A DNA stretch of 64,000 bases from contig NC_052359.1 of the NCBI RefSeq assembly GCF_009727055.1, positions 12,610,687 through 12,674,686 of the forward strand, in the 5' to 3' direction. Position numbers and translations under genes: made by a program. This stretch comes from Benincasa hispida (Eukaryota > Streptophyta > Magnoliopsida > Cucurbitales > Cucurbitaceae). Below, piece after piece: positions 24,348 through 34,580 of this stretch; within the stretch, counting starts at the first letter, position 1, and each line of letters starts with the position of its first letter. The notes under the pieces were generated by a model. It was given only the letters and a program-made list of their open reading frames with translations, was not told the DNA's origin and searched no databases.

Positions 24348-24669
24348 TGGTTTTTGATGTAGTTGCAATCCCTATCATCGTGCCGATGTCCGCCTCGCTC
24401 TTCTATTTCTTTTCAGGCATATTCCACTAATTCCTTATTTGAAGTAAGGTATCATATCATTCCGCCCCTATGAAATAACACATTTTTTCGCACGTGGATC
24501 TACCTCTTCTGTCTGACCTCTTCTCTAATGCGCATATTGAGACCGAGCTTGCTTGCATCTAATCTAAGCCTATCGCGCCTGCCCCCAACTTTCTATTACG
24601 CCTGCCGTTAACTCCTGTTTACCTTCCTTTCGTCTCGTGCCTTACTTTGAAGTAATAGCTTAGACTTCG

Positions 24670-24756
24670 CGGATGGAGAGGGATTCGAACCCCCGGTATT
24701 CCTATCAATACTTCGATTTTCAAGACTGACTCTTTCAACCGCTTAGAAATCCATCC
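24670..24756 (-). tRNA. trnS-UGA: tRNA-Ser(UGA), mitochondrial type, nuclear copy
   Basis: This is an 87-nt class II tRNA. The acceptor stem GGATGGA pairs with TCCATCC, the anticodon loop contains TGA, and a long variable arm precedes the T-arm GGGTTCGAATCCC. It matches plant mitochondrial trnS-UGA in layout, with a few changes in the D-arm and anticodon stem. A nuclear copy inside an organellar insert is probably silent. Confidence 0.85.
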
Positions 24757-25120
24757 CCTTCGCGCTTCGCCCGCCCTATCTATTCGGCGCTGGCAGTGGG
24801 AACAGTTATACAAGAACATGTGCAATCTAGTATAAGAAGTTCTTCCACCCCCCTCCACTCTTGGATTCTTGAGTGGTAAGGAGCAACTGAATCTAATCCT
24901 TTAATATTATATGTGGACGACATGGCATTCTCGTTCAAATATAGGCCGACCGTACTTGTGATGGTTCCCAAGGATCCAATATGACCATTTAGGTCTACAG
25001 TGCCACGATATTGTTCTATGGAAGCGGGCGGGCTGTTAGAAGTTCGGCCCAGTTTTTTTTGGTGTCGTAGGGGAGGGATTGACCTTTCTAACGCATATTC
25101 AGTCGTACCAGCTTGGCCCC

Positions 25121-25265
25121 ACTAGGCATTTGATTAGGACATTGCACAATGATCCGAACACTTTGTCGCATCTCTTCGATACGGATACAGTAACGATCAT
25201 AGCGATCTCCTCTGGTACCTACTGGTACGTCAGGATCTAATTGGTCATGAACATTGTAAGGTGCT
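25121..25265 (-). pseudogene. nad7: Exon of mitochondrial nad7 (NADH dehydrogenase subunit 7)
   Basis: The minus-strand reading gives [20 protein letters not shown] and [13 protein letters not shown], a strongly conserved block of the 49-kDa complex I subunit. The match stops after N-Q-M-P-S-G, at a likely group II intron boundary. The upstream flank (25266 to about 25480) also looks like intron. Some codons appear to be in the unedited state known for plant nad7 (CGT at the R of G-D-R-Y-D), so DNA rather than cDNA was transferred. The rest of the gene is not visible. Confidence 0.8.
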
Positions 25266-27334
25266 AGTCACTGTGCTGTTTAACATGCTGAGAAGTTCCT
25301 ACCAAGTGTCACGTGATCGTACAAGAAACTATCTAGCTCTAATAAGAGTTCGGCCTTACCAAAGCCATAGCTAATTGAGTAGACCGATAAGGAGAGCGGG
25401 AGGAAGAAGCAAATAAAGCAAAGGCCTCCTCTTTCCGTCCGCTCTTCCCGAAGTGAGCGAATTGCATGTAGAGATTTGTAGGGAGACGAGCTACTCCATT
25501 GGCTTATCTAAAGTCTTAACTGTGAACTAATAAACTTATGTACCGGAAAGGATGTTGGTCCTAACAATCAAAACCAGTACAACCAACAATTAACAATCGA
25601 TCGTCCGTGCGGGAAGAAAGACTATATGGATGGAGGCTTTGAAAAAGGGTGGAAAACCTCTTTTGAATAGTTTCTTGTAGTATAAAAGCTTTCCTTTTGC
25701 CGTCTGGCATATTCCTGTTACCATTGAAATAATGGTTAGCATTTCCAGATTTGGGAGTGTTAACTTCGAGTGTCGTACGGGCATTTATGTGAAAAAGAAG
25801 CCACTATAAAGGGAAGAAGCACTAACCAGTTCTGAAAAGGTTCGCTCATGCTGGAGGGAGCATCCCCACTGAGTGATAGACAGTCAAAGAAAGGCTAACC
25901 CCGTCTTCTTGCAATGGGCGGAATCGATGCAGAGTTAGCACCAACCTTTTTTGGATTCCTCTCTACCTTTTTGAATAAAGGTCTCCGCTATAAACAAAGC
26001 GGTTAATCGAGTGCCTTTACTAGCTTTCTGCTTGAACTGTATTCTTTTTCACGCATCTCTTTCTAGTGGACGGGGCAGCCTAGAAAAGAAAGGAATCAGT
26101 CTTAGCCTTAGCGGCGTCACTTCCAGATTCACTTCTTTTTAGGGTTAGGGAAAGAGCCTTTAAGTTAAGCGCTTTTTGGTAACGTCCTTAAAAGGAGAGA
26201 AGGAACCAGAGGGTATCAATCAACATAGAGATATAAAGGAGAGGGCATAAGGATAAGACTAGCTTGTAGCGTTCACATGGTTGAACTTTGGCCATGGCTT
26301 CGATTCCAGAGATGGGTTCTGTGGCGAACTCGAGTTGAATAAGCTCTTCTTCCTCAGAAGAGCAAAGAGTGTATTTCCCAGCCTGCCAACCTGTCTGTCT
26401 GTCCCTAGTATGCCTGCCAGCGAGTCCCATCTGTTTAATTAGAAAAGCATGCCAGCAATAGTTTAGCTATTCACACTTATAGTTCATTTAGCTAGTCAAA
26501 CAGTATTGGCTTACTGCCTTCAAGCATAGAAGCTCTAGGTGAATTCCTTACTTCAAGTCCTAGATCACTGCTGTTGCTGATGAAGCTATGTAGCAATCAA
26601 GTACCCTTTTTCACTTCCAAGTATTAGGGATTAGCTTCATTGAACTGAAATGGGTGATTAGCGCGTAGAAGCTCTTTGTTTCCATTGGGAATGAAATACT
26701 TCAAACTAGCACTGGTTTGATAGAAAGAAAAGCTAGCAAACCAGTCCCTATACTGTTTAGAAAGACAAGCAAGCTATCTGTTAATAGTAGTAGAGGTATG
26801 AGCACTTACAGGAAGTAAAGTTACCCACTTGATAGGGGAACGAACGATGAGCTTGACTTTCTGCTTCTCTGATTTTGCTTAACACTTCTTTCTTTAAGTT
26901 AAGTCAATCTAGAATAGTTTGCATAGCTGATTGACTTTCTTGGCTTTAACAACCTTTTTCCATAGGGCTTAGGTTGATTAAACCAAGACAATAGACCTAT
27001 TTTGTTCACAAAACCGATACTGTTAGACAAGCAATCAGTTCAACTTAGGAAGCATACCAGGAGAGAATCATACTGTATTGTGGCACTAAGACAGGTATTT
27101 CCGCTTGTCAATCCTTGTTTTCAATCAGTACTCTGTTGATGTAAGATCTGTTAGTTCGGAGACTTTATTTGACTTTCAGAAAGAAGCCAGTGCTGGCTTG
27201 TCCGTTTATAAAGAATATTGGTATTGGCTGACACAACCTCCTTCCTTTAGGCTTTAGGTTCTTTGTTTACCAGGGAGTGAAAGCCCATGCAGTCTTTCAT
27301 CAGGCAGCCTATCTGAACCGGACAAGGAGTTTAG

Positions 27335-27646
27335 TTGTTTGCCGGGAAGTCTGTCCCCTTCGGATCTCTAGTCTCTTCCGCACCCGATCTCAACCTACCT
27401 ATGGTATGTAAACCATTAGATTGGGGGAGTGTCAAAAAAACATGTAATAAATCATCCCCTCAAAGTCTGTCTGATCTAGCTGGGGGTTACTTAAGTACCC
27501 TAACAGGGGATATATATGATCGTTTCCGTCTGTTAAGTTCCAGTAACATTAATAATTTCTCTTCCAGTTTATCCAATTGCATAAGGCCATCCGGTTCTGG
27601 CATTGAATGGGAGTTCTCTTTCTTAGAGGCTTTTCCCACTTTTTAG
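27335..27646 (+). pseudogene. Fragment of phage-type RNA polymerase, mitochondrial plasmid origin
   Basis: A 103-codon frame contains LPMVCKPLDW and, about 25 residues on, G-G-Y-L. This pairing resembles the phage-type single-subunit RNA polymerase conserved region. Such genes occur in linear plasmids integrated in plant mitochondrial genomes. The match is short and made by eye, so the assignment is tentative. Its last third lies in the left arm of an inverted repeat. Confidence 0.45.
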
Positions 27647-27703
27647 TAACAAAATATGTCTTTAATCAGTCCTTAATCTATTCTATCAGTACTACTAGCG
27701 AGC
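27558..27703. repeat. Left arm of 146-bp inverted repeat
   Basis: It reads 'tctcttccag' to 'actactagcgagc' and is the near-identical reverse complement of 27810-27955, with 106 bp between the arms. It holds the end of the RNA polymerase-like frame. Confidence 0.9.
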
Positions 27704-27809
27704 TAACATGCTAACAGTAGTGAAAAACAGGTCTTTATTCCCCATTCTTTTACCTAGCATAATAACTAAATAACTAAGAGTCTTAGAAGACTAGCAGTTC
27801 CTCTGCCAC

Positions 27810-27955
27810 GCTCGCTAGTAGTACTGATAGAATAGATTAGGGATTGATTAAAGACATATTTTGTTACTAAAAAGTGGGAAGAGCCTCTAAGAAAGAGAAC
27901 TCCCATTCGATGCCAGAACCAGATGGCCTTATGCAATTGGATAGACTGGAAGAGA
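27810..27955. repeat. Right arm of 146-bp inverted repeat
   Basis: Partner of 27558-27703, with about seven differences. Together the arms could form a hairpin of almost 400 nt. Confidence 0.9.
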
Positions 27956-28800
27956 TTCTCCTTTTACAAGAGATGCTTGCTTTTTCTTATCTCAGATGTA
28001 TGAAAATGAGCCCTCTGGTAGCCCTGTCCCTATTCTTGTACTTGCATATGCCTATTCTTCTCAAATTCTCCTTGGTCTTAGCTAAAGGCACCTAAGCTGA
28101 TAGACTAAATCACACCAACAAGACAAAGTTCAAAGTGAAGATTGAGCATGGTGCGTGCATGGGGAATCCCATACGTCGTCCAGAATAGCAAAAATAGCAA
28201 AGGTCCCAACTGAGAAAGTGAATTCATAGGCCATTGGACCATTTGTATCTATATGCATTAGGATCCCGATTCATGGATCTCTCAGTTCGAGAAAGAAAAA
28301 TAATCGAGGATGAACCTAAAAAGATTTGCTTTAGCTCGAGTTTCTTCTTTTTTAGAACATTCATCCAAGACTAACGATCTCGTTAATTCTAAGGAGGAGC
28401 CCATTCCATAAGGAAGATGAGAGGAAGGCATACATAGTTGGCTGGTTATTTGTCTTTCCCATTCCTGCTGCTACTGAAGGTGCCTGGAATGAATGGATTC
28501 TCTGGTAGAGGGGAGTCGAGGTGGAATTCTTTGGTGGCCGACGGAGATCACCTAGTGCGGAAGTGCCCGTCCCATTGAACTTGGCCACTCTCAGAAGCCA
28601 AATTTTCCATTCTCCCATTGATTCCTATGAATATAGGAAACTTTTATTTCTCAGAAATGAAAATCTTTAGCTCTACGAGGACTCAAAAAGGACCCAAAAT
28701 GTAACAAGTCTGTGAGATTGGATTGAAGGAATGACAAAATTGGCGATCGCTAGCTTTTCGCTAAGACTAGGGGTAATTTAGGTTAGGTAGATAACTCGTC

Positions 28801-29202
28801 CATAACTTGTAGGGAGTTTTATCCAGCTTTTTGTGAAGAATCCTATTAAGAATAAAACAGACAGAAAACACAGCTTCCCTCCATATGTTATCGGATATCA
28901 ATAACTTAATAACATAACATTCATCATTTCTTTTAAAGTTCTATTTTTATGTTCTGCTATGCCATTTTATTGAGGTGAATACGGAGCAACTACTTCATGA
29001 ATGATATTGTTTAGTTCACAGAATTTCTTAAGGAAAGCGTCACTACATTCACCTCTTCTATCGAATCTATTTTTTTCTTCTATCTAACTGATTTTCTACT
29101 TCAGCTTCGAATTTCACAAACATGCTATTAGCTCCATCCTTTGGTTTTAGAAGGTAAGTATTTATATATATCTATAATAATCATCAATAAAAATATATAA
29201 TA
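28801..29202 (-). pseudogene. Copia H: integrase core fragment
   Basis: The minus-strand reading gives the middle of a copia integrase. The region from the V-E-N-Q-L-D block (about 29100) through an N-G-I-A-like block near 28970 to K-T-P-Y-K-L-W at about 28801-28822 is recognisable, with stops and frameshifts. It joins in order to 34581 (upstream part) and 20517 (downstream part), proving that two inserts separate the pieces. Confidence 0.75.
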
Positions 29203-31621
29203 TTTTTTGAAAGGATATACTAACATGCAACGGAAGCAAACAAAATCAATAAATACTCTAATTACATTTAATGTGAGTTTTAAAAGCATGCATTATTAGA
29301 AATTTCAAAAGAGGGTTTCTTTGCAACATACCTTTGATGAATTCTCTCAATTATAAGTTGCTCTTCATGAATTTTCAACTCCAATTTTTCAGTGAATCAC
29401 CCAAAGATATTCTCTACTATTTTTAGTTTTGAATTTGAGTAGTGGAACTTTAATTAGAGTGAATTTGTGAAAGGAATAGGACTGGTTTTATGAGGAAGAT
29501 GAAGAAGCTGAAAACCCACTTTTTCTGCAACCAGAGAGCTTTATTATTTTAGCAATTGAAGAGGTTTTATTCCCCATATCCATGCAAGCACTCAAGGAGA
29601 GTGTCAATGACACTTCAATTGCTGCAAGATTGAGGCCTAGGTGTGTTGATTTGGAGTTTACACCTCCTACTCTAATAAAATGGGGCGTTTCCACTAAAAC
29701 ATCTTTAATTTTCAATTTTAGTTATTTTAATTCAAATTTTAATTAAAATTAACTAAAATCTAATTTAATTAATTAATAATTAATAAAATTAAAAATATCA
29801 AAATTTAATTTCTCAAATTGAATTGAAATTGAAAATTAATTTTATTTTTAATTAATTAAACATATTTAATTTAAATAACAATTTAATATCAAATATTAAA
29901 TTAATCACATACCTAATTCCAACATGAATCTTATTCATATATTTTAATATTTAAATCAATATTTAAATATTATAAATTCTTTAATTTCATTTAATTTCGA
30001 TAAATTAAACATTAATTAATTATATCGAATATAATTGTACAAACCTTAATTTTGAATAGTTCAAATTCAAACCCTAATTTCAATTTGAAATTCAATTTGA
30101 ACATTTCAATTTGAAATTCAATTTGAACACTTTAAATTGATATCAATCCAAATTCACTCAATTTATTAATTAAGGTGTTTATGTTTTATGAATTAGTAGA
30201 GGGACCTTATGGACCTACAGATCATGAGCTCCAACGATTTAAGATTAATTGGCTAAAACTCTTTAGATCAAATTAATCAATATTCATTAACTATCAAGTC
30301 ACACCACTATAGCTGATAGTTGCACTTTCCTCACTATAGATATATTTGTGTCCATTTGATTTAACCATAATCAATAAGTTGACCATTCACAGGTTGTTCG
30401 TAATAACGGTTGGGTCAATATGCTGTTTTTACCCCGATATTATGTTTTGCTCCTTAAGTTCCACTGATCCTCTAATAAAAAATTGGTTTGTGAACCAATC
30501 ACTAACTGAATCCCTCTCGGGCCAATGAGAGGGTGGGGCCCCTTGTTTAAGACTTGGATTCAGTACTTAAGAGAACAATCTTTCTCCTATCCCTAATCGG
30601 GTAGGCGTGAATTTCGTCTTGCACCCCAGCCTAACTTCGTGAATTTCGTCTTGCACCCCGGCCTAACTATCTACCTGGTCTTACCCCTGAAATGGGAGGC
30701 TTATTGAGCCGGCGCTGTTGAGCTAACCCTCACCTATGTAAATCTAAGGATAATCTCGAATAAACAGGAATTCATAGTTAGCTTAGGATTAAGATCGAGT
30801 TACCCAAGACATCCAAGCGAAATAGTCAATCTTAAACAGTAAACAGTATTATAAAATAAGAATGACTTATTTCTTGGTCCGATCTTATGCAAACTCATTG
30901 CATAGGACTCCCCCACTTCTCATGTCAATACATAAACGAATTAGGATCACTTCGTTTGTAGTTCCTTTACAACAGATTGTAACAACTATAGAGTGGGTGT
31001 CACACCCCGCCCCGAGCCCGCACTCCTGAGCCCGAGGAGAGGTGTGAGGGACCGCAGATACCATCCTTTTGTGATACTTACTATCCAACTGAACCTCTTT
31101 GATATACTAAGTAAACTTTAAGTCAAGAAGATAATAACAACTGATTAAGTAGGCCCATTTTATATTACAACAATGTAATGTTTATACAACTCCAAGACTT
31201 AACTACAAAGTTTACAACAATCATTCTTAAAATCCTCCGGAAGTGTAACTGTGGCTTGTGGCAGGCCTTGACCTTAGCAGCACCCTGGAACTCCTCACCT
31301 TTCTCTACCTGGGAAGAAAAACATAAAAGAAAAGAATGAGCTTCACAAAGCTCAGTGAGTGGTAAACAACTTCTAGAGTCTATTTCAACTCATAAATAAC
31401 AAGCATATCATAAATACGAGGTTACATTCAAATCTCAGCTTTGAATAGGTCTGTTTTCAGCTCTATCTATACGCACGGTAGATAGCTAAACTGATAACTA
31501 CTTAGAATGAGTCTATTCTCTACCTACACACACGGTAGATAGTTAACTGTTACTAATCATGAATGCTTACTCTAATGCGTTTCCTTTTGTTTCCAATGTC
31601 TCCTATGTGCACATAGCTCTC

Positions 31622-31790
31622 CGCTCATGGGCTTAGAAGCTAGGTCCATTGGCCCTCTGACCATCCCATACGAGGATCCTTTCACAGGCTCAGGAACTAG
31701 ACCTCTTGGTCCCCTGACCATCCCGTGAGGTTTTGCTTTCGGGCTCAAGAACTAGGTCTATTGACCCCCTGACCATCCCGATCACATAGT
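31622..31790. repeat. Threefold repeat, unit about 54 bp
   Basis: Three successive units share 'gggctcaagaactaggtc', 'ttggccc/tctgaccatccc' and a divergent tail. They lie in the front part of the 3.3-kb LTR-like element. Confidence 0.75.
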
Positions 31791-32834
31791 CTCATTATCA
31801 TGCTAGATACTCATTCATAACATAATCATATACAATTTACTCTAAAAGATATGCTTAAGACTTAAAGGAAAGTACCATTCACCTTGATAAGGATAGGAAT
31901 CTCTCTTAGAAGTTCCTTGATCTTCTCAGGCTCCTCTTTTGAACCTAAATTTCAGATTCAATTATCAGCTTAGATTACTCATAGTTCTAGGCTTTATCTC
32001 GAGCTAATTCCTTCTACAAACATTCTCTAAAATGTCTCAGAAAGCTTATCTCAAAATCTTAGCTTAGAACTCCTTGTGGTTTGGCCGAAATCTTCAAAAC
32101 ACCAAGGCCGGCCCAGCTTACCTGACAGCTAGGCCCTTCTGTCTTTTCCTCATTCTTCAGCCTGATTCCTTGGAGCTTTTTCTCCAGCAGCCCTGAAAAC
32201 TAGACTCTCCTAGCTTTCAGGTGGCTTTGAAATCACTCCAAACGCACGAGTATTCTGGAAGAACTCATCGTCTCAAGTTGATGCTACTTCCAGACCTTCC
32301 TGCCAGCCAACATCTTCCTCTCTTAGAATCTCTTGACCAATATATGGTCTTGCTACCAATGCATAAGTTCTTCCATCAATGCATAGATTCCTCACAATTA
32401 ACCTTCATACACTTCTTAATGTCCTTTGAAGAGAAATTGAGTTATCATCTGAAGAGATCCTTGGCCTTATTTATAGGCGTCCAAAATCTCTCTAAGGCTG
32501 ACACCTCCTACTTGACCGCATGTCCAAGTGTTTTTTCCCTACACTATCAACGCAACCTTCATGCCATCACAATCTAAGGTGTCTTCCTCTTTCTTAGTCA
32601 ACACATAATGCTTAAATTTGCATGTCTTCTTGTGCATCCACCTCATTTGCTTAAGGCCTAAGATTTCTCCCCAACAAGCCACATGTTCGGATGATGACCT
32701 TGAATGCGTCCATCCAATCTCATATGCACTCATCCTACTTTAATACGTCCATCTACCGCAAATAAATCCATCCAACCTCATTTGCATTCATCCAATTGGT
32801 GCAACATACCTATGTTCGGACACCATCCCTTGGC

Positions 32835-33021
32835 GTATGCATCCATCCTATCTTTGCGCCCTTTACCATAACACCCTTCAAGCCATTGTCGCCTAGCACC
32901 TTTCTCCATATGCGACCTACTAACCTTNGTATGCATCCATCCTATCTTTGCGCCCTTTACCATAACACCCTTCAAGCCATTGTCGCCTAGCACCTTTCTC
33001 CATATGCGACCTACTAACCTT
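32835..33021. repeat. Exact 93-bp direct duplication joined by a single N
   Basis: Bases 32835-32927 and 32929-33021 appear identical, with one undetermined base at 32928 between them. A perfect duplication abutting one N suggests two contigs overlapped but were not merged. Confidence 0.85.
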
Positions 33022-33429
33022 GATTGTGCCATTTCTAATTAACACAACTTTACCTTGTGCATCTGATTGACGCAACTTGGTCGCATATGCTTAGATGCTT
33101 GCAAGGCTCATCCTTGGCCGCATGCCCTTTCCCGCATACTATTTGCTCAAGCCTTGTCCTATGCACCCACATGCCCTCGGATGTCCAACGCATATAGCAC
33201 ATCTCCAACGCATGTCAACCCTTGAGTTAAGCTAAGTCTCAACTCAATGCCTCATGGTATAACTTACCATCGCCTAGCCTCTTGCTAACGCATCCTTTAT
33301 GACCATTGCATGTATGTCTTAATTGCTTGTCAATGTCCTTAGTCTCTTGTTCAAGACCAACACAATTAACCTCACAAGCCTTATGTACCGTTGGCCTTAG
33401 CAACGCAAAGACATTTCACTATGCGTTCA

Positions 33430-33870
33430 CCATGGCTTGTCTCATCGTCTAGCTCATCGTCTAGTACTACTGCCGCATAGCACCATCGCATAGTGTCTGC
33501 GCCTATCGCATAGCACACAGTCTATCGCACAACTCTTACTCATCGTGTAGTGCTGACGCCCATCATCTAGCGAAGCACGACTATTGTCTAGCGCACATGC
33601 CCATCGCGTAGCGCCATTGTCTAGCCTCATCGTCTAACACTGATGCCGATCGTGCAGTGCCAATGCCTCATCGTTCCGCACGATCGCCTACCGCATCGCT
33701 TAGCTCCACGCCTTTGTAATCGATCGTCCAGTGCCCGCCTACACGATCGCCTACCTCATTGTGTAGCTCCGTTCACTTACTAAACGATTGCATACCCTAT
33801 CGTGTAGCACTGCTCATTTGCTACACGATCGTATAGCTCATCATGTAGTACTACTTATTTACTACACAAT
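33430..33870. repeat. Degenerate array of CTACACGATCG-like words
   Basis: The words 'catcgtctagc', 'catcgcatagc', 'cgatcgcctac' and 'ctacacgatcgtatag' recur every 15-35 bases. It lies in the 3.3-kb LTR-like element. Similar words occur at 42355-42585, 43210-43700 and 58080-58330. Confidence 0.65.
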
Positions 33871-34580
33871 CAACCAGCATGCAACTCCAATGCCCAGCGC
33901 CCATGTCTGCGCAACTTGAGACTGCCGCATGCTTTGCTAACATCTCAAAACATTGGCTGCCGCATGCTTGTCCCTGAATAGCCTTTCCTCTCGACCACAC
34001 TTTAGCCTCTTTCTACGCCCAAATAACCTCTCAAATTCTAATATCCAACACATGGCACAACACCAACGCATATCACAAGGTCAACGCGTTGTCAAATACT
34101 TAACCATTTTTCTAGCTTCCAACGCATGGGTTATACTTAACCAAATTTTCACTAGTTACAGCTTATTTCAAAGCTACTTAACAAATCTATTTAAACACTT
34201 AGAATTTTCCTACTCTTTAATAAAGGATTTAACTTATACTTATTAATCCCTTTTATTTCCTGCTTAAGTAGGGAAAATGGAAATTTGGGTTTCATAGTGG
34301 GCTGCATCAAATAGTGTTACCAGAATAAGACACCCAACCTTATTCTTATACTATAGACCGTTTTGGCTGTATATTCGAACTTGATCAATCTTTTTGTCTC
34401 TACATAAAGTTCAAGTACTCACGTAATAACCGTGGATCCTAATTTATTGGCTTTAGACTTTATAAGTGCAATTTATAGATTCAATAACAACTTTGTTGAA
34501 GAAAGTTGAATAACATCTTTATTGATAATAGAATATGTTTAACTTTACAAACTGCAAGTTTTAGGACATACAACCCAACA

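Larger units (their letters stand above)
20518..28800. other. Organellar DNA insertion (mitochondrial with plastid part)
   Basis: The foreign block starts and ends inside one copia integrase. The copia frame breaks at about 28801 and resumes at about 20517, with only about a dozen codons missing. Inside are a mitochondrial rrn26 piece, trnS-UGA, a nad7 exon, a plasmid-type RNA polymerase piece, and a plastid trnV-UAC exon with intron. Sequence style (GC-richer, low AT-run content) differs from its flanks. Plant mitochondria often carry plastid DNA, so a single mitochondrial source is the simplest reading. Stretches not listed separately (20930-22170, 22275-23730, 25270-27330, 27960-28800) look organellar but I cannot name genes in them. 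Confidence 0.8.
30998..34296 (+). mobile_element. 3.3-kb LTR-like element nested in the solo LTR
   Basis: It starts TGTCACACCCCG (a common start of plant Ty3/gypsy LTRs) and is flanked by GTGGG at 30993-30997 and 34297-34301, a 5-bp target duplication. A TATA-like TTATTTATAGG lies near 32468. It has no coding frame with known domains. Best read as a long solo LTR of a Ty3/gypsy element. The right end reads CATA rather than CA, so the limit may be off by a base or two. Confidence 0.65.
29208..34580 (-). mobile_element. Solo LTR of copia lineage (B/D-like) inside copia H, itself interrupted
   Basis: On the minus strand it starts TGTTGGGTTG and ends CCTTTCA. The five bases TTTTT at 29203-29207 and at 34581-34585 are the target-site duplication. 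Removing the nested insert 30998-34296 leaves about 2.07 kb, close to the LTRs of B (2.1 kb). Shared blocks with those LTRs include the 'gatcggaccaagaaataag' and 'cctcccatttcagggg' type segments. No internal coding region exists, so LTR-LTR recombination probably removed it. Confidence 0.8.

Noticed and set aside
24780..24971. 63-codon minus frame next to trnS-UGA
   Set aside because: It has a protein-like look, but no family I can name, and the frame is short.
33430..33870. Short-spaced CGATCG words read as a possible CRISPR array
   Set aside because: Words are short, irregular and degenerate, spacing varies from 15 to 40 bp, there is no cas gene, and the DNA is nuclear plant DNA.
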